Translations under genes and position numbers: made by a program
Part shown: positions 23,769 through 32,367 of the stretch, piece after piece
Numbering within the stretch: position 1 is the stretch's first letter
Layout: each line of letters begins with the position of its first letter
Notes under the pieces: generated by a model
What the model saw: only the letters and a program-made list of their open reading frames with translations
Databases searched by the model: none
What the model was told of the DNA's origin: nothing
Assembly: GCF_030540875.1 (NCBI RefSeq)
Contig: NZ_JAUOEM010000004.1
Location: 1 to 64,000 of the forward strand
Direction of reading: 5' to 3'
Origin: Flavivirga amylovorans
GTDB lineage: Bacteria; Bacteroidota; Bacteroidia; Flavobacteriales; Flavobacteriaceae
DNA: 64,000 nt

Positions 23769-25685
23769 ATGAATAAAATATATCTCGCTCTAACCATAGG
23801 TTTAACTTGCTTCAATGCAAACTATGGACAGGAATTTTATGCTGGATTTAAAACTTTGCAATTAAAAGACAGTACACGTACTTACAAGCCTAACACAAAA
23901 CCAACAGACAGTTTACATTTTAGACCAGTAGATTTAGATATTTGGTATACGTCAAAAGAAAAAAATGGAAAGCCGATGCTTTTCAAAGACCTGTTCAGCT
24001 TATTCGAGCAGCGAGCCATGAGCTATCAGGATGATGATTTTTCTGGAATGACCGAAGCACTGGCTCAATTTTATGTGTCCGAACTCGGAGTAGGAACGGA
24101 TGGAAAAAAACTACTTAACATTAAAACAGACACTTATTCAAACCTTCGGCCTACAGAAACAAAATATCCTGTTATTATTTATATGGCTGGTTTTAATGGA
24201 ATGGGATTTGAAAATTACAAAATTCTTGAGACGTTAGCTCAAAATGGATATTTGGTAGTTTCAATTTGGAGTGTTGGACGTTATCCAGGAAATATGACCA
24301 ATAATATGGACGATATGATGGAACAAGTGTATGACGCGGAGTTTGCCATAAGCTACTTAAAGCGAAATAAAACAATAACTGCAAACTTTAATAACGTAGG
24401 GTTAATTGGATGCAGTTGGGGCGGTATGAGTTCAGCTGTTTTTGCTAAAAGAAACCCTGAAATCAAGGCATTTGTGTCTCTTGACGGTACAGAGACACAT
24501 TATTTTGGAGAAGCAGAACAAGACGACCGTTTTATTCAAGAAATACACGACAATAACCTCTTACTGCCAATTGAGCAAAAATTAAATTACCTCTATCTGG
24601 AAAGTGGGGATAAGCTAAGTGAATTTACAGCCGTAAAGGAATTTCATTATTATAAAGAATCAGATGAACCAAAATATTATTTGCGCTTCAAGAATAGCCA
24701 GCACGCTGATTTTACTTGTATTCCCGCAATAGTGAAATCGTCAGAGAAAGCGGTTAAAATCCACAATAATATTCAGTCTTTGACATTATCTTATTTGAAC
24801 AAATCAATGAAAGAGAAAAGTGGGTTTGAGACATATTGGAAAAAAATGACCTCTTTAAATAACACCACAACTACATCTTTTGACATTAAGCAAATATCTG
24901 AAACTATCAAGGAGTTTTCAGGTTTAATTCTTGATAAGCAGACAAACAAGCCCTTACCTTATGTAAATATTGGTGTTCTAAATCGAGAAATAGGTACTGT
25001 CTCCAATTCAGATGGCAAATTTTTACTGGAGCTAAAAGAAGAATTTAAAAATGACACCATAAGAATTTCATCAATAGGCTTTAAGTCTATTGAAATACTT
25101 GTCAAAGAAATCATTGAAGAAAAAGAACCAGTTTTTCTAAAGCTAGAAGAAGATATTAGTGAATTGAGTGAAGTTGTCATTACAGCGAAAACACTGAAGA
25201 AAAGAGTACTAGGAAATAAAACAGAATCCAAGTTTATTAGTACTGGTTTTAACTATGACCAACTAGGTGCAGAAATGGGAGTTAAAATCAATATCCGAAG
25301 AAATCCGACAATTGTAGATGCTTTCAACTTTAATATTCCTTACAACAGATTAAGTGCTAAATCGGTTTTTAGGCTCAATTTTTATAGTATTAATAAAGGA
25401 AAACCTGATGTCAATTTGTTGAACGATAATATCCTCGTTACCATTGAACCGAAACAAACAGGTAATGTAACCATCAATTTAAAACCTTACGGAATTGTTT
25501 TGACAAACGATGTTATTGTTACGCTTGAATGGGTCGAGACAAAAGGAGAAAACAATAAGGGCGAAGCAATTTTTTTCTCACTTGGTATCTTAAATAGCGG
25601 AACTCTTTATAAAAAATCGAGCCAATCAAAATTCAAAAAATACAGCAGTATGGGAGTCGGATTTAACATAGAAGTAAGGTATTAA
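23769..25685 (+). CDS. secreted alpha/beta hydrolase fused to carboxypeptidase-like regulatory domain
   Basis: A 638-residue protein with a signal peptide (residues 1-20, ending NYGQ). Residues about 40-370 form an alpha/beta hydrolase of the dienelactone-hydrolase/PAF-acetylhydrolase kind, with the nucleophile elbow GCSWGGMSS and later NSQHADFTC as the likely histidine region. From about 380 a CarboxypepD_reg-like beta domain follows (SGLILDKQTNKPLPYVNIGVLNREIG.VSNSDGKF), the module usually found at the start of SusC/TonB receptors, and then about 160 unassigned residues. The combination suggests a surface or periplasmic esterase. The flanks carry GTGGCAC repeats, so it may be a mobile single-gene unit. 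Confidence 0.75.
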   Translation: MNKIYLALTIGLTCFNANYGQEFYAGFKTLQLKDSTRTYKPNTKPTDSLHFRPVDLDIWYTSKEKNGKPMLFKDLFSLFEQRAMSYQDDDFSGMTEALAQFYVSELGVGTDGKKLLNIKTDTYSNLRPTETKYPVIIYMAGFNGMGFENYKILETLAQNGYLVVSIWSVGRYPGNMTNNMDDMMEQVYDAEFAISYLKRNKTITANFNNVGLIGCSWGGMSSAVFAKRNPEIKAFVSLDGTETHYFGEAEQDDRFIQEIHDNNLLLPIEQKLNYLYLESGDKLSEFTAVKEFHYYKESDEPKYYLRFKNSQHADFTCIPAIVKSSEKAVKIHNNIQSLTLSYLNKSMKEKSGFETYWKKMTSLNNTTTTSFDIKQISETIKEFSGLILDKQTNKPLPYVNIGVLNREIGTVSNSDGKFLLELKEEFKNDTIRISSIGFKSIEILVKEIIEEKEPVFLKLEEDISELSEVVITAKTLKKRVLGNKTESKFISTGFNYDQLGAEMGVKINIRRNPTIVDAFNFNIPYNRLSAKSVFRLNFYSINKGKPDVNLLNDNILVTIEPKQTGNVTINLKPYGIVLTNDVIVTLEWVETKGENNKGEAIFFSLGILNSGTLYKKSSQSKFKKYSSMGVGFNIEVRY

Positions 25686-25770
25686 ACGTGGCACAATACC
25701 GTATCGTTATGAGAAATCGCAAAGCATTTTTTTCACTGGAAACAGGGTTATATAAAAAGTTAACTTCATT

Positions 25771-25778
25771 TATATTTG
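25771..25778 (+). promoter_or_regulatory. promoter -7 element TATATTTG
   Basis: A perfect Bacteroidota -7 element lies 21 bases before the ATG at 25799. A -33 TTG is not clear. The position supports the upstream ATG rather than the later in-frame methionine at codon 29. Confidence 0.5.
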
Positions 25779-25798
25779 TGCATAATATTAGATAAAAT

Positions 25799-26731
25799 AT
25801 GAATTTAGAAATATCTGTTAATTCTATTTTATTGAATATCGAATTAAGGGATAAAAAACTGTTTTCAACAAAAAAACAAAAAATGAATTCAAACTATTTT
25901 TCTGAAAAACATCAAAATTTAATGATTAAAATTGATCAATATGATTGGCAAAATCATGAATTTATAAAATCCCTAATTTTCGAATCTATAAAAATTCAGT
26001 TAAATAAAAAGGAACACCCGAAAATAGGTGAATCGAAAATTGGAGGTACTCCCGATTTTCCATCTGCAATGACATGGCCTATTTTTGAAGAGAAACCAAT
26101 GATATTCTTTGCACAATTAAACTTATCGGAAATAGCTAATTTTCAAAGCAATGAGATTTTACCTAACCAAGGTATTCTTTATTTTTTCGGTTATTTTCCT
26201 GAGCCAGAAAACGAATATGGGGTTGAGTTTGATTATGAAAGACCTAAATCTAAATATAAAGTATTATTTTATGATGGAGATATCTCTACACTTCAAAGTG
26301 TGAAATTTCCAAAAGAATTACCATCTATTTATGAATTTAAAACTTCAAAAATAGATTTAGAAACATATTATGAAATTCCAATAGTTAATGAAATAGAATA
26401 TCTAGTTGAAGATTTTGACGGACTCACAGAAAAAGATGAGGAATTATATGAAGAATATACAGATGAACATAATTGGAATCCAATAGAATATCAAATTTTA
26501 GGAACACCTCCTCCTGTTCAACATAGTGTGTTTGAAGAATGGGGAACAGTTTATGTAAAACAAGAAGAGTTAGATATTGATGAGAATGAGATTTCTAAGG
26601 ATTTCGTCAACCTTTTGTCAATGCCAATTTTTGACGTCATTGGAGATTGTCATATTTATTTTGGAATTTTAAAAGACGATTTGTTAGCAAAAAGGTTTGA
26701 TAAAACAGTATTTATTATACAAGGTTTATAG
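25799..26731 (+). CDS. DUF1963 (YwqG-like) protein
   Basis: A 310-residue cytoplasmic protein of the DUF1963 family. Signature stretches are KIGESKIGGTPDFPSAMTWP, PMIFFAQLNLSEIA and ILYFFGYFPEPENEYG; near the C-terminus FGILKDDLLAKRFDKTVFIIQ matches the family's last strand. The function of the family is not known; members such as B. subtilis YwqG occur next to secreted-toxin loci. The acidic central part (about 200-235) is longer than usual. The start at 25799 is chosen on the promoter position. No partner gene is adjacent. Confidence 0.75.
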   Translation: MNLEISVNSILLNIELRDKKLFSTKKQKMNSNYFSEKHQNLMIKIDQYDWQNHEFIKSLIFESIKIQLNKKEHPKIGESKIGGTPDFPSAMTWPIFEEKPMIFFAQLNLSEIANFQSNEILPNQGILYFFGYFPEPENEYGVEFDYERPKSKYKVLFYDGDISTLQSVKFPKELPSIYEFKTSKIDLETYYEIPIVNEIEYLVEDFDGLTEKDEELYEEYTDEHNWNPIEYQILGTPPPVQHSVFEEWGTVYVKQEELDIDENEISKDFVNLLSMPIFDVIGDCHIYFGILKDDLLAKRFDKTVFIIQGL

Positions 26732-26981
26732 CAGAACTTAAAATTTTATAGAGGAAATCTGTACAAGGAAAATTAAGATCGGTGCAGAAAAAACCTCATA
26801 AAAACACCTATAATGTAATATGGGTTTAAGCTAAATCGAAAGATACCTGTATGTTTGGGAAGCCCACGAAATCAAGGACTTGGCATTTACAATAAGAATA
26901 AAATAAATACAAAGCACAGTGATTTGGCTATGTGATATACTGGGACTAGACAAAGAAAGTGAAGTCATAAATTATAGAACG

Positions 26982-27443
26982 ATGAAATTTCAAAAATCTT
27001 TTGTAAAAAAAATAATTGTTTTTACTTATGCTTTTATTTTTTCTACCTCTCTGATTTATTCCCAAATAACATCTGATAAACAACAAATGAACAAAACAAA
27101 TTATAAATATGGTGATATTATTGAATTAAATATCAATGAGGTTATCCCCATTGATGATTCTCTATCTCTTGAATTAACATATTTTACTCATAAACGACCA
27201 CGTGTTGGAGGTTCAACAAAGGCAACAGCAACAGTAGTAGCCTCTAAAAATACGATATCTAAAGACATATATCTTTCTGTACGTGGAATTAATGGCAAAT
27301 CTGAATATAAAGACGGACTTTCTAAGGCGGAACGTTTTCCTCCTGTAATATGGGAAGGGTATAAATTTCAATTGGTAGAAAGGTTTAAATCTAATTATGG
27401 AAAATCTATTAAAATTATTGTTCTTAAAAAGAAAAAATATTAA
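26982..27443 (+). CDS. small secreted hypothetical protein
   Basis: A 153-residue protein from ATG 26982. A longer frame begins at 26919 but lacks a signal at its start. Residues 1-28 form a signal peptide (IIVFTYAFIFSTSLIYSQ). The mature part is beta-rich and basic, with LSLELTYFTHKRPRVGGSTKATATVV and GYKFQLVERF, and I recognise no family. It may be a surface or periplasmic protein. The gap 26732-26981 before it shows no other feature. Confidence 0.55.
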   Translation: MKFQKSFVKKIIVFTYAFIFSTSLIYSQITSDKQQMNKTNYKYGDIIELNINEVIPIDDSLSLELTYFTHKRPRVGGSTKATATVVASKNTISKDIYLSVRGINGKSEYKDGLSKAERFPPVIWEGYKFQLVERFKSNYGKSIKIIVLKKKKY

Positions 27444-27489
27444 TCAAGATACCAACTCATTAAATATGAAAATATTAATGAATATTTAG

Positions 27490-27717
27490 GGACTTGCTAA
27501 AAAGGTTTTAACCCTTGACTATAACAATACTTATGTTTTCAAAAAAAAAGTAGCCAACTTTTATATAAAGGCCCGCATAGATGCTTCTGTGGCAAAGGCA
27601 ATAAAAGATATTGACCATTGGCAAAAGATTATTACCAAAATATTTGAGTCAAATCTTAGGAAGAATAATTACAGATTCTTTAAACATAAGGATTTAAGGT
27701 TGCAACGCGTGCTATAA
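27490..27717 (+). pseudogene. remnant of IS1380-like transposase
   Basis: The frame from 27490 to the stop at 27715-27717 encodes 75 residues without a proper start. LTLDYNNTYVF resembles the conserved LDxDNT strand of IS1380-family DDE transposases, and FYIKARIDASVAKAIKDIDHWQKI resembles the later FYIRA...W segment of the same proteins. The two segments are much closer than in a complete enzyme, so an internal deletion is likely. The assignment is by memory of the family pattern and is moderately uncertain. Confidence 0.4.
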
Positions 27718-27796
27718 AAGGTTGTAATTAGAGGTAAAAATCATTCGATTATAAAATGGAATTAATAATTTAGTTTTTTATACAAAACTATTATTC

Positions 27797-28192
27797 ATGG
27801 AAGAACTCACCTTAACAACTCCGGCTCTATTATTTTCTGCAATATCTTTAATTATGTTAGCTTACACCAATAGGTTTTTGGCTTATGCGTCTATAATAAG
27901 GAACTTGCACAATAAGTATCAAAAGGAAAAGGATTCTGTTTTAATGGCTCAAATTAAAAATATAAGACACCGCTTATATTTAACGCGCTCTATGCAAATT
28001 TTTGGTATTACCAGTTTGCTATTTTGTGTGCTTACTATGTTCTTAATTTACATACAACTATATACTATTGCGGCTTGGGTATTTGGTTTAGCACTTATTT
28101 TATTAATCTTTTCTTTGGCTTTTTTAATTTGGGAAATTCAAATTTCAGTTAAAGCTTTAGAGCACCATATTAATGATATTGAGAATAGTTAA
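27797..28192 (+). CDS. DUF2721 membrane protein
   Basis: A 131-residue protein with the DUF2721 layout: an N-terminal membrane segment (LLFSAISLIMLAYTNRFLAYASIIRNLH), a charged helix (residues about 45-60) and two adjoining membrane segments (about 70-90 and 95-115). Family proteins are small inner-membrane proteins of unknown function. The frame is intact and the length is usual. It is flanked upstream by a transposase remnant and downstream by a hairpin repeat. Confidence 0.75.
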   Translation: MEELTLTTPALLFSAISLIMLAYTNRFLAYASIIRNLHNKYQKEKDSVLMAQIKNIRHRLYLTRSMQIFGITSLLFCVLTMFLIYIQLYTIAAWVFGLALILLIFSLAFLIWEIQISVKALEHHINDIENS

Positions 28193-28256
28193 GCTGATTT
28201 TTGCTACGCTAACCCTCGTTCAATGTCATTAAGCTAATGAATTATCCAGGCCTGAA

Positions 28257-28361
28257 GATATTTCTTATATTTGGTTTGTGTGTATAAAAAGTAAATGGAC
28301 TTTATTCCGTTTATCTGGAAATATTAAGAAATAAACACTGTAAAGTGCATTTATATGATTA
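28257..28361. repeat. hairpin repeat with embedded TATATTTG, copy 2
   Basis: The second copy of the element at 8581-8685: ATATTTCTTATATTTGGTTTG is identical, then the long arms (ACTTTATTCCGTTTAT and ATAAACACTGTAAAGTGC) are retained but more diverged. TATATTTG at 28266-28273 is a -7-like element pointing toward the AraC gene. No ORF is present. Confidence 0.6.
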
Positions 28362-28393
28362 TTGTGCGTCACTAACAAGAAAACAAACGATTA

Positions 28394-29209
28394 ATGGATT
28401 ATCAAACATTTCAGCCTCATCCAGATTTAGAATCCCTAATTAGCTGTTATTGGACTTTAGAAGTTCCTGCTGATAATGATTCGCAAAAGCAGCGGATTGT
28501 TCCTGATGGCTGTATTGAGATGGCTTTTATTCTTGGTGATGATATAAAGCGATATATTTCGGAAGATGAATTTATCCTACAACCTCGAGCAATGATACTT
28601 GGACAAACTATTGAACCATTTTTTATCGAACCAACGGGTTATGTGAATACATTCGCAATCCGATTTTACCCATACGGATTTGCCAATTTCGTAACTGAAC
28701 CAATTAAAAAATTGGCTAATAAAGAAACGCCATTAGCATCATTGTTTGAAGAAAAAATTGCTAAGGAACTAGAACAAAAAATAATCCGAGCAAAGGATGT
28801 CAAACAACGAATAGAAATTATAGAAGGATTTCTTCTAGAAAGGTTAAACGACAAATCAACTGTTGAAAATATTGTAAAAACGACCGTTAACGCCCTTTTA
28901 TCTACAAACGGAAACGCACCGATAAAAACGATTCTTAAAGATGACTTGTCCAAAAGAAGACAGCTTGAGAGAAATTTTGAAAAACAAATTGGAATTAGTC
29001 CAAAACAATTAGGTAAAGTAATTCGACTACAAACCGCATTGAAAATGCTACTTAATAAAGAAGGAGAAAGCTTAACCAATATTGCTTATGAAAGTGAATA
29101 TTATGACCAAGCTCACTTCATTAAAGACTTTAAGGAGTTTACAGGAACAAACCCGAAGGAGTTTTTAGGAAATGAAAATATGACTCTTTCTACTCTTTTC
29201 TACAAATAG
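28394..29209 (+). CDS. AraC-family transcriptional regulator (DUF6597 type)
   Basis: A 271-residue protein. Residues about 5-120 form the DUF6597-like sensory domain (YWTLEVPADND, RIVPDGCIEMAFILGD). The C-terminal AraC DNA-binding domain covers about 165-265, with SKRRQLERNFEKQIGISPKQLGKVIRLQTAL and YESEYYDQAHFIKDFKEFTGTNPKEF, the classical second HTH. It is a likely activator of nearby genes, possibly the VOC lipoprotein 74 bases downstream in the same direction. The TATATTTG of the upstream repeat could serve as promoter. Confidence 0.88.
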   Translation: MDYQTFQPHPDLESLISCYWTLEVPADNDSQKQRIVPDGCIEMAFILGDDIKRYISEDEFILQPRAMILGQTIEPFFIEPTGYVNTFAIRFYPYGFANFVTEPIKKLANKETPLASLFEEKIAKELEQKIIRAKDVKQRIEIIEGFLLERLNDKSTVENIVKTTVNALLSTNGNAPIKTILKDDLSKRRQLERNFEKQIGISPKQLGKVIRLQTALKMLLNKEGESLTNIAYESEYYDQAHFIKDFKEFTGTNPKEFLGNENMTLSTLFYK

Positions 29210-29283
29210 ATTGAGTGTCGCATTTTTACAATTTCAATCTTTAAGATTAATCTAATTTCGTATTATCAATTTAAACAGAGAAA

Positions 29284-29778
29284 ATGAATAGAATTGTATT
29301 AAGCGCTACCATAATACTTGCTTTTAGCCTTATGGCTTGTAACAATCAAAATAAATCTAATCCAGAAGTACAAAAAGTAGATTCTAGTCAAGAGCAAAAA
29401 ACTAATGATATGAAAAGTTTTATTTCCCTTTTTGAAATTCCAGCAACAGATATTTCGCGAGCAGTCAATTTTTATCAAACAATTTTGGGTATTAACATTG
29501 AGAAAATGGAAATGCCAGGAATGGAAATGGGAATATTTCCTTATGAAGGCCAAATGGTTACAGGAGTTATAATAAAAGGAGAAGGATACGAACCTTCAGC
29601 AAATGGTGTGGTCATATATCTTAATGGTGGAGATAACCTTCAATTTATTCTTGATAAAGTAGAGAAAAGTGGAGGAAAAGTCATTCTCCCAAAAACCGCT
29701 CACGCAGATGAAAGCGGATTTTTTGCTTTGTTTTTAGATACGGAAGGAAATAAGCTTGGTTTAAATTCTCCAAACTAA
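29284..29778 (+). CDS. VOC-family (glyoxalase-like) lipoprotein
   Basis: A 164-residue protein with a lipoprotein signal (residues 1-19, lipobox LMAC). From about residue 45 a vicinal-oxygen-chelate domain follows: SLFEIPATDISRAVNFYQTILGI and the C-terminal FALFLDTEGNKLGLNSP. VOC enzymes bind metal and act on glyoxals, antibiotics or aromatics; the metal ligands are not certain here. Membrane anchoring is uncommon for this fold, which is usually cytoplasmic. The gene follows the AraC regulator by 74 bases. Confidence 0.8.
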   Translation: MNRIVLSATIILAFSLMACNNQNKSNPEVQKVDSSQEQKTNDMKSFISLFEIPATDISRAVNFYQTILGINIEKMEMPGMEMGIFPYEGQMVTGVIIKGEGYEPSANGVVIYLNGGDNLQFILDKVEKSGGKVILPKTAHADESGFFALFLDTEGNKLGLNSPN

Positions 29779-29840
29779 ACGGAGGAAAAGCGAACGCCCC
29801 GTAGCCTTCGTTTGTAACAAGTGCTGTAAGATTGCCCTGT

Positions 29841-29872
29841 TTGTGCTAGGTTTTTATTATAAAATACATTTG
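29841..29872 (+). promoter_or_regulatory. promoter of Crp-like gene
   Basis: TTG (29841-29843) and TACATTTG (29865-29872), spaced by 21 bases, match the Bacteroidota -33/-7 consensus and lie 27 bases before the ATG at 29899. Confidence 0.55.
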
Positions 29873-29898
29873 TAAATTGTTGGGCATAATACTAACAA

Positions 29899-30468
29899 AT
29901 GACTGAAAGTAATTTAATAAACCATATAAAAACTTATATAACCCTTTCAGAAGAAGAATTATCTGAGATCGTACTCTTTTTTGATTACCATTCCTATACT
30001 AAAAAAGAAATATTGCTTTTTGCTGAAAAAAAATGTGACAAGCTCTTTTTTGTTATAAAAGGGTGTTTGCAATTATACTTTATAGATGGTTTAGGGAACC
30101 AAAAAACCTCACAATTCGCTGTAGAAAATTGGTGGCTAACCGATTTTTTAGCATTTCAAAACCAAAATCAATCTAATTTCAATATTGAAACAGTTGAAGC
30201 CTCACAGGTTTTATCAATCTCGTTTTCAAAATATCAAGAGTTATTAGATAAATTCCCAAAAATGGAAAAATATTTTAGGACTATTTACGAAACGGCTTAT
30301 GGCTCTGCATTAATGCGTTTAAAATATATAAATTCCTTTTCTAAAGAAGACATATTTTTTAGGTTTCGTGATAATTTTCCAGAATTTGTACAACGTGTAC
30401 CTCAATATTTTTTAGCAAGCTTTCTTGGTTTAACTCCTGAATATTTAAGTGAAATTAAAAAAAGATAA
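29899..30468 (+). CDS. Crp/Fnr-family regulator
   Basis: A 189-residue protein with a cyclic-nucleotide-binding-like beta-barrel over about residues 20-120 (KKEILLFAEKKCDKLFFVIKGCLQLYFID) and a C-terminal helical end with FLASFLGLTPEYLSEIKKR, the abbreviated HTH that is common in Bacteroidota members. The phosphate-binding cassette of true cAMP receptors is not conserved, so the ligand is unknown. It probably controls the DJ-1 lipoprotein gene 121 bases downstream. Confidence 0.85.
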   Translation: MTESNLINHIKTYITLSEEELSEIVLFFDYHSYTKKEILLFAEKKCDKLFFVIKGCLQLYFIDGLGNQKTSQFAVENWWLTDFLAFQNQNQSNFNIETVEASQVLSISFSKYQELLDKFPKMEKYFRTIYETAYGSALMRLKYINSFSKEDIFFRFRDNFPEFVQRVPQYFLASFLGLTPEYLSEIKKR

Positions 30469-30589
30469 TTTTCTTAAACTAGCTTAATTTTTTTTACAAT
30501 TCGTTTTACAACCTTTGTCATACAGATAAAGGGCTTCCCAATATTTTAGAATAATAATTAAACCAATAAAAAGAAAATAATAAGTGAAC

Positions 30590-31345
30590 ATGAAAAACCT
30601 GAAGATTATAACAACAATATTTTTTGCAATTATTTTTATTAGCTGTCATACCGAGAAATCAAAAACCAACCTCAAAATTGAAAATATTAATCAAGTAGAA
30701 TTACAATCTGACACGCTAACAAAACATTTAAAACCGTTTAAACCTAAGTTACCAACAATAGGTCTTCTCATGTTTAATGGTGTTTTGCAAGGGGAGGTTA
30801 TAGCAACATCAGACGTATTTGGAAAACCAACTAAAGATGGAAAACAAATTTTTAATGTAATAACCATAGCTCAAACAGAAAACCCAATCACAACCGAAGA
30901 AGGTATGCGATTTATTCCTGATTACACTTTTGAAAATTGCCCGAGATTAACAGCTTTATTTGTTCCTAGTGGCTATGATATGTATGCTCAGATCAATAAC
31001 GCTCAAATGATAGATTTTATTAAAGAGAAGAATAAAGAAACTGATTATATAGTAAGTAATTGTGCTGGGGCGCAGCTTATTGGAAAGTCAGGAATTGCAA
31101 ATGGGCATAAGATTGTTACCTATATTGGCGGAGGAAAGCAGTTGCAGGAGGATTACCCAAATTTAAAAGTTCAAAATGACAGTTTGGTAACCTTTGTTGA
31201 GGACGGAAAATTTAGTTCATCTAACGGAAATTTAACGAGTTACATTTCTGCACTCAATTTAGTGGAAAAAATGACTAGTACCGAACACAGGAAGTTTATT
31301 GAAAGCTATTTATATATAGACCGGCTTCAAAATTGGAAAGAGTAG
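30590..31345 (+). CDS. DJ-1/PfpI-family lipoprotein
   Basis: A 251-residue protein from ATG 30590; a GTG at 30584 is possible. It has a lipoprotein signal (IIFISC lipobox near residue 19). The fold is DJ-1/PfpI: TIGLLMFNGVLQGEVIATSDVFG at the start, LTALFVPSGYDMYA in the middle and the nucleophile elbow IVSNCAGAQLIGKSG with its cysteine. It belongs to the AraC-regulator-like GATase branch, different from the lipoprotein at 18796. It is likely exported and anchored. The Crp-like gene upstream may be its regulator. The gap 31346-31628 contains only a terminator. Confidence 0.8.
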   Translation: MKNLKIITTIFFAIIFISCHTEKSKTNLKIENINQVELQSDTLTKHLKPFKPKLPTIGLLMFNGVLQGEVIATSDVFGKPTKDGKQIFNVITIAQTENPITTEEGMRFIPDYTFENCPRLTALFVPSGYDMYAQINNAQMIDFIKEKNKETDYIVSNCAGAQLIGKSGIANGHKIVTYIGGGKQLQEDYPNLKVQNDSLVTFVEDGKFSSSNGNLTSYISALNLVEKMTSTEHRKFIESYLYIDRLQNWKE

Positions 31346-31563
31346 GTATTATGACCAATAATGCATAAGAAACAATGGTTTTATCGATTAAATAAAATAA
31401 ATTTTGTGAATTAAGAAGAATTAATTGAGTTAAAAAAACAAGTTAACTTAGAAATGAAATTCCCATTATAATGTTTACCTGATTTTGCTATAGGTAAATA
31501 TATATTCGTTGTAATATTTATTTGTTGATAACCAAGAATATTAAGAGTAACATTATGAGAAAT

Positions 31564-31598
31564 AAAAAATGCACTAGTTTTTGACTAGTGCATTTTTT
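31564..31598. terminator. bidirectional intrinsic terminator
   Basis: AAAAAATGCACTAGT (31564-31578) and ACTAGTGCATTTTTT (31584-31598) form a perfect stem with a TTTTG loop and T-runs on both strands. It separates the DJ-1 gene from the leftward TerB-like gene. Confidence 0.85.
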
Positions 31599-31628
31599 AT
31601 TATAAAGTATGATAGAAAGAATTAGTAT

Positions 31629-32060
31629 CTATTCATTCATATGTTTTATTTCATGAATAAAGGTATCTAAATCTACACCGTTATTTACTAAGGTTAAAGC
31701 CTTGTCTATGATGTACTTTACATTAACAGCATGAAAACCCAGACCGACACCAATTTTTTTCAATAGTAAGTTTTCAGAATTCCCTTTAATCGTATCGACA
31801 TGTACCATACGCACTAAATCGTATAAACGCTCTAAACGAATATCATAAGATACAGGTGGATTTATAGGGTGGGATTTATAATTCTTTAAAATAGTTTTAT
31901 AATCTTCTTCACTAATATCTAGATTATGAGCTAAACGATCTAAAAACGCTTGTTCCTCATCTGTAATAATACCATCATCCATGGCAACACGTACAATGGC
32001 AGCGAAATGGTTCTCATTACGCTTTTTAAATCCACTATCAAATAAATTTGAAAACGACAT
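31629..32060 (-). CDS. TerB-like protein
   Basis: A 143-residue soluble protein of the TerB/DjlA-like metal-binding helical family. HFAAIVRVAMDDGIITDEEQAFLDRLAHNLDISEEDY is the characteristic first part with the conserved acidic DGxIxxEE motif. The rest contains LYDLVRMVHVDTIKGNSENLLLKKIGVGLGF. Function in flavobacteria is not defined; tellurite resistance is only the family name. It stands divergently to mfd across an intergenic region of 307 bases that holds the mfd promoter. Confidence 0.8.
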   Translation of the reverse strand: MSFSNLFDSGFKKRNENHFAAIVRVAMDDGIITDEEQAFLDRLAHNLDISEEDYKTILKNYKSHPINPPVSYDIRLERLYDLVRMVHVDTIKGNSENLLLKKIGVGLGFHAVNVKYIIDKALTLVNNGVDLDTFIHEIKHMNE

Positions 32061-32338
32061 ATCTTATTCTTTTTGTTTTAAAGTCGTGCAAACCTACATA
32101 TTTTTTATATAAAATGAAATGAAAATAGAATAAAGTAGGTTCTATTCTGCTCAATATTAACAAATAAAAATATGTAGAGAAAATATAAAAGGAGCAAGCC
32201 CGTTTTATACACAAAAAATTATGCTTTTAGTTTGTCTTAAGTTTTGATTGTAATGAACTATAAATAGGATCGAAAGACTATATTTTTTCATACTTCTAAA
32301 TTTCATTTATATTTAACTTATAAAAAAACTGTAAATCC

Positions 32339-32346
32339 TATATTTG
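32339..32346 (+). promoter_or_regulatory. promoter -7 element of mfd
   Basis: TATATTTG, a perfect -7 element, lies 21 bases before the GTG at 32368. The gap 32061-32338 upstream shows no further feature except AT-rich sequence. Confidence 0.55.
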
Positions 32347-32367
32347 TAGTCTTAAAAGATAAATAAG

